A stretch of 64,000 nt of DNA from Candidatus Saccharimonadota bacterium (GCA_017514665.1 JAFWIX010000008.1:1-64000), one strand, 5' to 3'; positions 46,268 to 54,407 are shown, counted from the stretch's first letter. Numbers and translations: made by a program. The notes: a model not told the origin generated them from the sequence alone.

Positions 46268-48901
46268 ATGAAGGTTATTAGGAATAAACATTTTAGCGTG
46301 TATGATTTAAGGTTTTCTGGTCTGCAGTTAGCCTTGGCTTCTGGCGGTTTGATACTATTAGTAATTGGCCTTTTTATGGCGCCCAATTTTGTTTCAGAAT
46401 CTTCCTATGCCGATCCCGTCCCTCCCGCTGCGGACCCTTCTATTTCTATCGTTCCAGCTGGTGGTATCAACCTCGTAATGACTCCTATTGCTGGTTCAGG
46501 TGGTACTTTTGGTACTGCCATAGCTAATGTTACAGTAAATACCAGCAATACTACTGGCTATACCTTCACTATGAATACCGAAACTACCGACACTGATCTT
46601 AAAAATTCTAAAGTAGACTATACTACCCATCCAGACCAAAAGATTACCAATCTTACTACCACTACCACTGCCACAGACTTCCCATTTAATAAATGGGGCT
46701 ATAACGTACACAAAGCTGGTACTTACATTAAAGGTGCAGCCAACACTTATGTACCAGTTCCAAATAGCGGCAGCTCAGATGCAGATCGCCAAATTGAAGT
46801 TACTGACGCTGCTGGCTCTAATAACTATACTTTCGCTTATGGCGTAAAAGCTAACTTAAACCTACCATCTGGTGATTATAATACTACTTTAGTGTTCTCG
46901 GCTACGGCTAATCCAGTGCCTATTATGATGCAAGACTTCGATTATGCTGCTTGCCAAGCCCTATCTACTGGTGACACCGTCACTATGTACGACGAACGTG
47001 ACAACGAAGAATATCTCATTGGTAAGCTTGCAGACGATAACTGTTGGATGCTAGACAATCTGAGATTGGACCTTACTGATTCCACTATTCTTAACTCTCT
47101 CACTACCACAAATACCAACGTAGATTCTGCCTCTCTCACTAGCCTCAAGAGCGGCAATCGTTCTGCTGGCGCTAGATATGCTAGTAGTGGTTTTGAGGCA
47201 TGGGATTCTAACCATACTACAAACCAATACAATCAAGCCAAAGCCAATGCTGATTATAAAAATACTACTACCACTAGTTACGGCGCGGGCAGTGGTAAAA
47301 TTGGTGTCTATTATAACTTTTGTGCTGCTTCGGCTGGTAACTACTGCTATGACAAAAATGCTGGTGTAGACGATACTAGCACTCTTCAAGATGCCCAGTA
47401 TGATATCTGCCCTAAGAATTGGCGCATGCCTACTAGTGATTCTAGTGGTGAATACCAAGCCCTCCTCACCGCATACAATAACAATCAAACTGCTACCGAT
47501 TCCGGCAGTTTCCAATACAACCTGTCTACGCCGCTTTCTGGCCTCTTCTACAGTGGCTCGGCGAACGTTCAGGGTATCTACGGCGACTTCTGGTCTTCTA
47601 CTTGGTACGATGCTTACGATATGGGAGTCCTCGACGTCAGTGCTAGCTATGTCGATCTGTCCTATTCCAACGGTCGCGACACTGGCTTTTCAGTTAGGTG
47701 TATGGTCGACCCTTCTCTTTATAAAAGAGTTGCTAGTATGAGTAAAGGCACCCAGACTGCTGCAGACCTCCAAGCCGCGATCACCGTCCCTACCTCCGCA
47801 GATCGTACTCAGGATACAAGCAATTCTGGCGTTTATGAATATAATAGTAGTGTCTTTGGCACTTCTTCTGATGCTGCTAACACCAGCACTATCTACTACT
47901 ATCGTGGCGTCCTCGAAAATACTGTAGGTTCATACGGCTCAGATGGCTCCGCCGTGACTTATCCAAATTACGTTAAGCTCGGTGACACTTGTTGGCGAAT
48001 CGTAAGAACTACTGGCTCCGGTGGGGTAAAGATGATTTACAACGGCTCATATTCTGGCGGCACCACGGCTAACTCCTGCGCCAATACACAAACTAACGCT
48101 CAGGTCACCACTCAGGCCTTTGGTCTCAGAGGCAATTCTAAACAATCCACCTACTGGTACAGAAATATCAACCGTGTAGGTTACACTTTCAACGATAATT
48201 CCAGCATCCAGGATATCACTACTACTACCAGTGTAGATACGGTATTTGGTAGCAATGCTAATCCAGCCCTTAATAACGCTCGCTCTAATATTAAAACCTA
48301 TATCGAGGATACCTGGTACCCTAGCGCCTTATCCAGCTATACCAGCATTCTAGAAGCCAGTGCCGGCTATTGTAGCGACCGTACTGCTTATTCAGATGAC
48401 ACTACCTCAACCACACTCTCTACCATCCCACCCTATGCCACTTCAAGCGCCACAATGTACTTTGGTGCTTACGGTAGAAACGTAAACGCTACTAACGCTA
48501 ATAAAACCCCATCCCTTACCTGCCCCAGAAGTACCGTGAACCGCTACCGTTATGTAGCAAACAGTACTGGTGTATCTAATGAACTAAAATATCCTGCCGC
48601 TCTGCTTACTGCTGATGAAGCCTCCTTTGCTGGTTCGGGTAGAAGTACCGCTACAGAAGGCTCCAGCTACCATGCTAATAGCTTCTTGCGTTCCGGTTCG
48701 ACCTTTTGGTTGCTCTCGCCGTACTACCGCACCTCGGGCGGCTATGCGTACGAGTTCTACCTGTACTCGGACGGCGGCTTGAGCAGCACCCGCGTGAGCA
48801 ACTCGGTCGGTGTGCGGCCTGCCATTTCTCTTAAATCTGGAATTATTCCTGCCTCCGGTACTGGCACCGCTACAGATCCTTGGGTGGTGGATGCGCCATA
48901 G
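46268..48901 (+). CDS. Large secreted FISUMP/C-type-lectin-like surface protein 4
   Basis: An 877-residue exported protein. An N-terminal hydrophobic signal (about 17-45) precedes a Thr-rich domain (about 50-215), then a FISUMP domain (about 220-485; ADDNCWMLDNLRL, YDICPKNWRMPTS, FWSSTWYD, VRCMV), and a second, different C-terminal domain (about 500-877) with FWLLSPYYRTS near 814-824 and SVGVRPAISLKSG near 846-858. That end resembles DUF6273-type C-type-lectin-like folds, which include known targets of diversity-generating retroelements. The DNA for residues 806-852 is strikingly GC-rich against the rest of the gene. No C-terminal anchor is seen. No reverse transcriptase is present in the window. 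Confidence 0.85.
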   Translation: MKVIRNKHFSVYDLRFSGLQLALASGGLILLVIGLFMAPNFVSESSYADPVPPAADPSISIVPAGGINLVMTPIAGSGGTFGTAIANVTVNTSNTTGYTFTMNTETTDTDLKNSKVDYTTHPDQKITNLTTTTTATDFPFNKWGYNVHKAGTYIKGAANTYVPVPNSGSSDADRQIEVTDAAGSNNYTFAYGVKANLNLPSGDYNTTLVFSATANPVPIMMQDFDYAACQALSTGDTVTMYDERDNEEYLIGKLADDNCWMLDNLRLDLTDSTILNSLTTTNTNVDSASLTSLKSGNRSAGARYASSGFEAWDSNHTTNQYNQAKANADYKNTTTTSYGAGSGKIGVYYNFCAASAGNYCYDKNAGVDDTSTLQDAQYDICPKNWRMPTSDSSGEYQALLTAYNNNQTATDSGSFQYNLSTPLSGLFYSGSANVQGIYGDFWSSTWYDAYDMGVLDVSASYVDLSYSNGRDTGFSVRCMVDPSLYKRVASMSKGTQTAADLQAAITVPTSADRTQDTSNSGVYEYNSSVFGTSSDAANTSTIYYYRGVLENTVGSYGSDGSAVTYPNYVKLGDTCWRIVRTTGSGGVKMIYNGSYSGGTTANSCANTQTNAQVTTQAFGLRGNSKQSTYWYRNINRVGYTFNDNSSIQDITTTTSVDTVFGSNANPALNNARSNIKTYIEDTWYPSALSSYTSILEASAGYCSDRTAYSDDTTSTTLSTIPPYATSSATMYFGAYGRNVNATNANKTPSLTCPRSTVNRYRYVANSTGVSNELKYPAALLTADEASFAGSGRSTATEGSSYHANSFLRSGSTFWLLSPYYRTSGGYAYEFYLYSDGGLSSTRVSNSVGVRPAISLKSGIIPASGTGTATDPWVVDAP
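48683..48823 (+). other. Candidate variable region (DGR target-like cassette)
   Basis: These 47 codons (residues 806-852) end in G or C in 41 cases, and none ends in A, unlike the surrounding codons. Many codons are NNC types (TAC, CGC, ACC, GGC, AGC, GAC, AAC), as expected if AAC codons of a template had been changed at adenines. The position, in the last strands of a C-type-lectin-like domain just before VRPAISL, is the usual one for such variable regions. A matching template repeat was not found here. Confidence 0.45.
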
Positions 48902-48921
48902 AACATCAAATCAAAATCATA

Positions 48922-48950
48922 TTGTCAACTTTTCTCACCCGTGCTATAAT
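48922..48950 (+). promoter_or_regulatory. fusA promoter
   Basis: TTGTCA (48922-48927), 17-nt spacer, TATAAT (48945-48950) with TG extension; the leader of about 35 nt holds AAAGGAAC before the ATG. Confidence 0.75.
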
Positions 48951-48992
48951 ATGGAAAGTCTATTTTTAATGCTTAATAAATAAAGGAACCAA

Positions 48993-51092
48993 ATGGCAGC
49001 TGAAATCAAAGATTTATCAAAACTTCGTAATATCGGTATCATTGCACACATCGATGCCGGTAAGACTACTACTTCGGAGGCGATTCTTTATCGCACCGGT
49101 CTCAAACATAAAATCGATCTCGTTAAGGGCGACACTGGTGGTGCCGAGACCGACTGGATGGAACAAGAAAAAGAGCGTGGCATTACTATTACTTCAGCTG
49201 CTGTTACCGTTTATTGGAAAAATCACAAAATCAACATTATCGACACCCCAGGCCATATTGACTTTACTGCCGAAGTTGAGCGTTCACTGCGCGTGCTTGA
49301 TGGTGCTGTTGTGGTCTTTGATGGTAAAATGGGTGTCGAGGCTCAGTCCGAGACCGTTTGGCGTCAGGCTACCAAATATGGTGTTCCACGTATTTGTTTT
49401 GTGAATAAAATTAACCAAATTGGTGGTGATTTTTACAAATCTCTTGATAGTATTCACAAGCGTCTCAGTAAAAACGCTGTCGCCATTCATTTACCTATTG
49501 GCTTTGAAAAAGATATTTGCGGTGTAGTTGACCTGATTGACATGAAAGCTTATACCTACAAAGATTACGCTGATCACGAATTGACCGTCGGCGAAATCCC
49601 TGAAGATATGAAGGAAAAGGCTAAAAATGCCCGTGCTATGCTCATCGAAGAAGCTGTCCAGGCTGATGAAGCTTTGATGGAAAAATTCTTCGACCAAGGT
49701 GAAGATGCTATTACTACTGACGAGCTCAAAGCCGCGCTCCGCAAACGCGTACTCGATGGCGATTTCTTTCTTGTTACCGGTGGTGATGGCCGTGGCGTGA
49801 TTGTAGAAAAAGTTCTCGACCTCATGGCTGATTATTTACCTTCACCCCTTGATCGTGATCAAGGTCAAACTGTTGGTACTAGCCCCAAGACTGGTGACGA
49901 AATCGTTCGTAAGGCCGATGACAAAGAGCCTCTCACCGCTCTTGCCTTCAAGATTGCTACTGATCCATTTGTTGGTAAATTAATCTTTATTCGCGTTTAC
50001 GCTGGAAGATTACAATCTGGTTCGTTTATTTTGAACGCTTCTACTGGCAATAAAGAGCGTGTCGGTCGTATCGTCCGTATGTTCGCCGACAAACGCGAAG
50101 AAATCAACGAAATCACTGCTGGCGATATTGCTGCAGTGGTCGGGCTCAAAGATTGCACCACTGGTACTACTCTCTGTGACCCAGCTCATCCAATTTTACT
50201 TGAATCTATCGAATTCCCAGATCCTCCGGTATCTATTGCTGTCGAGCCTAAGACCAAATCCGACCAAGAAAAAATGGCGCTCGGCCTCCAAAAACTCGCC
50301 GAGGAAGACCCAACCTTCCGCGTTCATACCGATGAAGAAACCGGTCAGACCATCATTAGTGGTATGGGCGAATTACATCTTGAGATTATCATCGATCGCT
50401 TGCACCGTGAATATAAGGTAGATGCCAACACCGGCGCACCTCAGGTGGCCTACCGCGAAACTATCCGTGGTACCGCTGAAGCTCAAGGTAAGCACATCAA
50501 GCAGTCTGGTGGTCGTGGTCAGTATGGTGATGTCTGGATTAAATTTGAGCCCAATGAAGCTGGTAAAGGTTTTGAATTTATTGATCAGATTAAAGGTGGT
50601 GTGGTGCCGCAAGAATACCGTAAACCTGTCCAACAGGGTGTCGAAGAAACCCTCAGTGGTGGTGTAATTGCCGGTTACCCAGTAGTTGATATCAAGGCCA
50701 CTCTCTATGATGGCTCTTATCACGATGTAGACTCCTCTGAGCTCGCTTTCAAACTTGCCGGCTCATTGGCTACTCGCGAAGGCATCAAGAAGGCTAATCC
50801 AGTGCTCCTCGAGCCTATTATGAAGATGGAAATTACCACCCCAGAAGAATTCATGGGCGATGTCATCGGTGATATAAATTCACGCCGTGGTCGCATCGAT
50901 GAAATGGAAGATTTGAACGGTGGTGCCAAACTGATTCGCGCCTTCTGTCCACTAGCCAACCTCTTTGGTTATACCTCTGATCTACGTTCAATGTCTCAGG
51001 GCCGTGCTGCTTCGAGTATGGAGCTACATTCTTACGAAGAAGTGCCACCCAATGTCGCACAGGGTATCATCGACGAGCGCAATAGCAAGTAA
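48993..51092 (+). CDS. fusA: Translation elongation factor G
   Basis: A 699-residue GTPase that drives tRNA-mRNA translocation. G1 GIIAHIDAGKTTTSEAILY, G2 RGITITSAAV, G3 DTPGHIDFTAEV and G4 NKINQIGGD are at the expected places (about 15-145), and domains II to V follow, with VAYRETIRG and GGVIAGYPVVD in domain IV. The length is normal (about 690-700). It stands alone, not next to rpsL, rpsG or tuf. From this gene onward coding strands become richer in C than in the genes before 46 kb. Confidence 0.97.
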   Translation: MAAEIKDLSKLRNIGIIAHIDAGKTTTSEAILYRTGLKHKIDLVKGDTGGAETDWMEQEKERGITITSAAVTVYWKNHKINIIDTPGHIDFTAEVERSLRVLDGAVVVFDGKMGVEAQSETVWRQATKYGVPRICFVNKINQIGGDFYKSLDSIHKRLSKNAVAIHLPIGFEKDICGVVDLIDMKAYTYKDYADHELTVGEIPEDMKEKAKNARAMLIEEAVQADEALMEKFFDQGEDAITTDELKAALRKRVLDGDFFLVTGGDGRGVIVEKVLDLMADYLPSPLDRDQGQTVGTSPKTGDEIVRKADDKEPLTALAFKIATDPFVGKLIFIRVYAGRLQSGSFILNASTGNKERVGRIVRMFADKREEINEITAGDIAAVVGLKDCTTGTTLCDPAHPILLESIEFPDPPVSIAVEPKTKSDQEKMALGLQKLAEEDPTFRVHTDEETGQTIISGMGELHLEIIIDRLHREYKVDANTGAPQVAYRETIRGTAEAQGKHIKQSGGRGQYGDVWIKFEPNEAGKGFEFIDQIKGGVVPQEYRKPVQQGVEETLSGGVIAGYPVVDIKATLYDGSYHDVDSSELAFKLAGSLATREGIKKANPVLLEPIMKMEITTPEEFMGDVIGDINSRRGRIDEMEDLNGGAKLIRAFCPLANLFGYTSDLRSMSQGRAASSMELHSYEEVPPNVAQGIIDERNSK

Positions 51093-51104
51093 TTGCTTTT
51101 GCGC

Positions 51105-51133
51105 TTGACTTTTTGTCCGAAGTGTGATATAAC
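51105..51133 (+). promoter_or_regulatory. Promoter of the 137-aa orphan gene
   Basis: TTGACT (51105-51110), 17-nt spacer, TATAAC (51128-51133) with TG extension. 24 of 29 bases match the promoter at 53741-53769. The 114-nt leader can form a GCAAGCG/CGCTTGC stem (51159-51199). Confidence 0.75.
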
Positions 51134-51247
51134 AGTAGAGTATTCGTTATTTCTTAGAGCAAGCGGATAAGTCCTTTTTTATAGAGGTTTTTCGCTTGCC
51201 GCAATTGTTATTACTACACGCAAAAACTAGTAGAGGGGAGAAATACT

Positions 51248-51661
51248 ATGGCAAAAAATAAAGGTTTATGTGTAGAATTTGAAACGTCGGAGCTCAAGGC
51301 TATGGAGGTCTTGGTAGCTCATTACTACGGCAATGGCATTTACAGTTTAAAAAGTTTGAGCGATTACTGTAATGCCCAAAGAAACATTCTTGGGTGCAGA
51401 GAGTGGACGAGGGTCGCCGAGGTTATGGCCGAAGCCCAGAAAAAAGTAAAAGCTGTCTACGGTGGATTTACTTGGGAAGAATTGGTCACTCCGCTCTGGG
51501 AGAAAATCGACCGTCTGAGACCCCACGAACCCGGGCTTTTGCCTGGTTATGCCACGGCATCTAAAAAGAATTTGGCGTACTTCGTTCTCGCGATAACGAA
51601 ATATCGCAAAGAGAACGAACCGCGTCTGGTGGTTTCGTCAAAAAACCGTTACAGTCTCTAG
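51248..51661 (+). CDS. Hypothetical 137-aa protein
   Basis: A soluble basic protein preceded by GAGGGGAG about 7 nt upstream. No family recognised. By eye it is largely helical, with several aromatic residues (VAHYYGNGIYSLKSLSDYC, GGFTWEELVTPLWEKIDRL, NLAYFVLAITKYRKEN). Three Cys at about 8, 42 and 50 are not in a metal motif. It has its own promoter, a long structured leader and a strong terminator, so it is a separate unit between fusA and rpmF. Its promoter is nearly the same as that of the orphan at 53818, though the proteins are not similar. Confidence 0.72.
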   Translation: MAKNKGLCVEFETSELKAMEVLVAHYYGNGIYSLKSLSDYCNAQRNILGCREWTRVAEVMAEAQKKVKAVYGGFTWEELVTPLWEKIDRLRPHEPGLLPGYATASKKNLAYFVLAITKYRKENEPRLVVSSKNRYSL

Positions 51662-51670
51662 TACCTCACA

Positions 51671-51699
51671 ATCCCCCTGCCTCACGGCGGGGGATTTTT
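51671..51699 (+). terminator. Terminator after the 137-aa gene
   Basis: ATCCCCCTGCC pairs with GGCGGGGGAT (one T-G pair, TCAC loop), followed by six T. Confidence 0.88.
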
Positions 51700-51712
51700 T
51701 ATCTCAAGCTAC

Positions 51713-51741
51713 TTGCCAAATCCAAATTAAAGTGCTAGAAT
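51713..51741 (+). promoter_or_regulatory. Promoter of the rpmF-nusB-nudix-rnc operon
   Basis: TTGCCA (51713-51718), 17-nt spacer, TAGAAT (51736-51741) with TG extension; AAAAGGAG precedes the ATG at 51778. Confidence 0.65.
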
Positions 51742-51777
51742 AAGGTAAATTATCATATCAACTAAAAGGAGCATCTA

Positions 51778-51984
51778 ATGCCTGAACCTAAAAAACAAAG
51801 CAGTCCTCGCAAGACTGGCTTGCGTCGTAGCCACTTGCGTTTGAAGCTAGCTCGCTCAGTCAATAAGACTTCTCCGGTTAAGGCTTTTGAGACTAAGAAG
51901 CAGACTCCCAATCTCAAAGTCAAGACCACCTCTTGTCGCAAGTGTGGCGAGAGCCCATGTAAATGTAAAAAGAGTAAAAAATAA
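51778..51984 (+). CDS. rpmF: Probable 50S ribosomal protein bL32 with Cys-rich tail
   Basis: A 68-residue very basic protein. The MPEPKKQ start and GLRRSHLRLKLARSVN match the bL32 N-terminal pattern (PKKK with RRSH). Classical bL32 has a zinc ribbon made of two CXXC pairs directly after; here a longer basic stretch (NKTSPVKAFETKKQTPN) intervenes and the four Cys are at the very end, CRKCGESPCKCKK. The position before nusB and rnc also fits rpmF, which often neighbours rnc. It overlaps the nusB start by 1 bp. Assignment is probable, not certain. Confidence 0.6.
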   Translation: MPEPKKQSSPRKTGLRRSHLRLKLARSVNKTSPVKAFETKKQTPNLKVKTTSCRKCGESPCKCKKSKK

Positions 51985-52511
51985 TGGCAAGTAATCGGCA
52001 CCTCGGTAGAATCATCGTCTTACAAAGCTTGTATGAATACGAGTTTCGTAAAGGGGCGGGCGACCCAGATACCGACCTTGATCTCATTATTGCTAAGAAT
52101 ATCGAACCCTATCAAAAAGCACTTGGCGATACCGAATTTGTCTATACTTTGACGCATAGCGTAGCTGATACCACCAAAGAATTAGATAAAGTTCTCCAGC
52201 CTCTCGCTCCAGAGTGGCCCATTGAGACCATTTCGGCCATCGATCGCAATGTTTTACGTATCGGACTTTACGAGCTGCAATATTGCAGCGAGACTGTTCC
52301 ACCCAAAGTCGTAATCAACGAAGCCGTCGAGCTTGCCAAAGCTTTTGGTTCAGATAACTCTTCTAAATTCGTAAATGGCGTGCTTGGCACCGCTTTTAGA
52401 CAATTATATCCAGATGCCGAAGACGCCACAAAAGGAACTCATGTATCAAAATCAACCAAAGCTAAATCAGTCGAGGCCTCACAGCCAGAAACAGCCGTCG
52501 ACCAGTCGTAA
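51984..52511 (+). CDS. nusB: Transcription antitermination factor NusB
   Basis: A 175-residue helical protein that binds boxA RNA with ribosomal protein S10 in rRNA transcription. N-terminal NRHLGRIIVLQSLYEYEF and the C-terminal family motif IDRNVLRIGLYELQY (about 91-105) with PPKVVINEAVELAKAFGS and KFVNGVLGTA are diagnostic. About 30 extra residues rich in Ser, Lys and Glu form a tail that overlaps the nudix gene. ATG overlaps the preceding TAA by one base. Confidence 0.93.
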   Translation: MASNRHLGRIIVLQSLYEYEFRKGAGDPDTDLDLIIAKNIEPYQKALGDTEFVYTLTHSVADTTKELDKVLQPLAPEWPIETISAIDRNVLRIGLYELQYCSETVPPKVVINEAVELAKAFGSDNSSKFVNGVLGTAFRQLYPDAEDATKGTHVSKSTKAKSVEASQPETAVDQS

Positions 52512-53037
52512 AATCCCCGAAGCCTTACCTACTAAAGAATACAAAGAGTCTTTATCCGAAAAGATTAAGACTACAGTCTTTCGCAAGAAACCTACTATCA
52601 AAGAGATTGTCCGCGAACCGACCGCTGGTGGTATTATTTTCCGCATGAGCGCCGATAAAAAAGATATTGAAATCTTATTGATTCAAGATAGTAAAAATCG
52701 CTGGACTATTCCTAAGGGACATATTGAGCCAGGTGAGACCGCCAAACAGACCGCTATCCGCGAAATCGGCGAGGAGGCTGGGCTTTATCATATTCGCGTA
52801 CTAGCATGGCTCGGTAAGATTAATTTCAAATATCGTCGCCTCGATCAGCTTGTGCTTATGACTACCCAGATTTATCTCGTGCAGGCCTTAGATGACACTG
52901 AAACTCCTACTAAAGAAAAGTGGATGAAGGGCATCAAATGGTTCAAATTTACCGACGCTCTTGATGCTATCGAGTATGAAGATATCGAAAAATTAATGTT
53001 AATTGCCAAGAAGAAAATTCGCGCAGGAGAAGTATAA
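52441..53037 (+). CDS. Nudix hydrolase
   Basis: A 198-residue protein. The start at 52441 is chosen from AAAGGA 8 nt upstream; the frame is also open from 52375. It overlaps the nusB tail by 71 nt in another frame. A hydrophilic region (about 1-55) precedes the Nudix domain (about 60-185) with the box GETAKQTAIREIGEEAG (about 100-116) following PKGHIEP. The N-terminal TAGGIIF matches the first strand, as in Ap4A hydrolase and MutT relatives. The substrate is not clear; the short gap to rnc suggests RNA or nucleotide metabolism. It overlaps the rnc ATG by one base. Confidence 0.88.
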   Translation: MYQNQPKLNQSRPHSQKQPSTSRKIPEALPTKEYKESLSEKIKTTVFRKKPTIKEIVREPTAGGIIFRMSADKKDIEILLIQDSKNRWTIPKGHIEPGETAKQTAIREIGEEAGLYHIRVLAWLGKINFKYRRLDQLVLMTTQIYLVQALDDTETPTKEKWMKGIKWFKFTDALDAIEYEDIEKLMLIAKKKIRAGEV

Positions 53038-53744
53038 TGGACGTTACACCTTATCAAGAATTTGCCAAGGATAAATTGGGTTTTGAATTTAAAAATCCTG
53101 AACTTTTAGTTGAAGCCTTGACGCACCGCAGCTATGTCAATGAGCATAAGAAACAGCAGATTTCGCACAACGAACGCCTGGAATTTCTCGGCGACGCCGT
53201 GTTAGAACTAGTGGTTTCTGATTTTTTGTACCGCAATTACGACAAGCCAGAGGGCATTATGACTGCTTGGCGCGCCGCTCTCGTTCGCACTGAATCTATT
53301 GGTGCTGCCGGCTTTGAGCTCGGTTACGGGCCTCTAGTACGTCTTTCTAAAGGCGAGCGCAACAAGGGTAACGACCGCTCCCATGCCTCGATTTTTGCCG
53401 ATTGCTTTGAGGCGGTTATTGGCGCCACTTATATCGACCAGGGGTATGAAACCGCCAAACGCATTATCAATGAGCATATTTTGAATAAAATTGACGAAAT
53501 TATCGAAGATGGCACTTGGCGCGACCCCAAGTCGTATTTCCAAGAGCTTACTCAGCGTATCGATGGTCAAATTCCTACTTACAAATTGCTTACTGAAGAA
53601 GGCCCAGATCACGACAAACATTTTACCGTCGGCCTATTTGTCGCTGGTAAGAAGATAAGTCAGGGTGAAGGACACAGCAAACAAGAGGCTCAAACCAACG
53701 CTGCTCGTGCTGCTATTGAGATCTACAAACAGAAAGAAGATTGA
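53037..53744 (+). CDS. rnc: Ribonuclease III
   Basis: A 235-residue dsRNA endonuclease maturing rRNA. The signature ERLEFLGDAVLELVVSDF (about 43-60) holds the catalytic Glu and Asp; the downstream DCFEAVIGATYIDQGY supplies the other Asp/Glu pair (about 122-137). A dsRBD occupies about 165-232 (DPKSYFQELTQRIDG, GEGHSKQEAQTNAARAAIE). The length is normal. With 16S here unlinked from 23S, the enzyme must process separate precursors. Confidence 0.96.
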   Translation: MDVTPYQEFAKDKLGFEFKNPELLVEALTHRSYVNEHKKQQISHNERLEFLGDAVLELVVSDFLYRNYDKPEGIMTAWRAALVRTESIGAAGFELGYGPLVRLSKGERNKGNDRSHASIFADCFEAVIGATYIDQGYETAKRIINEHILNKIDEIIEDGTWRDPKSYFQELTQRIDGQIPTYKLLTEEGPDHDKHFTVGLFVAGKKISQGEGHSKQEAQTNAARAAIEIYKQKED

Positions 53745-53769
53745 CTTTTTAGCCAAAGTGTGGTATAAT
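53741..53769 (+). promoter_or_regulatory. Promoter of the 162-aa orphan gene
   Basis: TTGACT (53741-53746, overlapping the rnc stop), 17-nt spacer, TATAAT (53764-53769) with TG extension. Confidence 0.8.
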
Positions 53770-53817
53770 TAAAACGTAGTTTTTATTCCTAGATATATTC
53801 AGAAGGGGGGTGAGAAT

Positions 53818-54306
53818 ATGGGAAAAAACTATGAAATTGGAGAGCAGCTCCAATTTGACATCAAAGAAGACGTAACTTCAAACGACGAAGCTAAGGCTTC
53901 AGCGAGAAGATATTGGCAAGCTTGCCTGGATCTCCTCTGCGCGTGGGGTGAATACGATGCTCGGCGCAAGTTTCGTGATCAGTGTACTGATTACGTGAGA
54001 TTCGGCACTCATTTGCCCAAAAGGGCAAAAGAAGCCTTTGACACGACTTTTAAAGGAGACGTCAACAAAGTCTTCAGTCGAGTCAATAAGCTCAAAAGCC
54101 AGTTTGATAGCGCGTTGATTGTCTACGAAGCCGAATGTAGACGATGCGGCGTGCATTCAATTGGCGAAAACTGGCTGGAAAAGAACGCCAGGAACAGCAA
54201 CCAGAAAGAGAGCTACAAAGGCAAGGTTCAGACAAAAATTAAAAATGCGTCTGAGCCAATACCTATGGAGGACATTCCTCCATACAAGCCGAGGAATAAT
54301 CGCTAG
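53818..54306 (+). CDS. Hypothetical 162-aa protein
   Basis: A soluble basic protein with an unusually strong GGGGGG-type ribosome-binding site. No family recognised. It is mainly helical, with a region rich in Arg, Trp and Tyr (ARRYWQACLDLLCAWGEYDA, about 29-48) and four Cys (about 36, 41, 56 and 107-110 as CRRC). The C-terminal 45 residues are polar and probably disordered, ending PPYKPRNNR. A strong promoter, leader and terminator frame it as its own unit between rnc and rpsP. Confidence 0.72.
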   Translation: MGKNYEIGEQLQFDIKEDVTSNDEAKASARRYWQACLDLLCAWGEYDARRKFRDQCTDYVRFGTHLPKRAKEAFDTTFKGDVNKVFSRVNKLKSQFDSALIVYEAECRRCGVHSIGENWLEKNARNSNQKESYKGKVQTKIKNASEPIPMEDIPPYKPRNNR

Positions 54307-54327
54307 CAGCCGTTGTGTCAGTCTTCG

Positions 54328-54360
54328 AAGCCCCCCTACCAAGGGGGCTTTCCTTTTTCT
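54328..54360 (+). terminator. Terminator after the 162-aa gene
   Basis: AAGCCCCC pairs with GGGGGCTT around a 7-nt loop, followed by TCCTTTTTCTTT. Confidence 0.85.
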
Positions 54361-54368
54361 TTAAAATA

Positions 54369-54377
54369 TGCTATGAT
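54369..54377 (+). promoter_or_regulatory. rpsP extended -10
   Basis: TGCTATGAT (54369-54377); AAGGAG precedes the ATG at 54408. Confidence 0.6.
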
Positions 54378-54407
54378 AGACAAGATTAACAATTTAAGGA
54401 GATTTTT

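Noticed and set aside
46226-49000. dif site at the skew change
   Set aside because: The palindrome at 46243-46264 has 9-bp arms and a 4-nt centre, not the 11-6-11 XerC/XerD layout, and overlaps a promoter.
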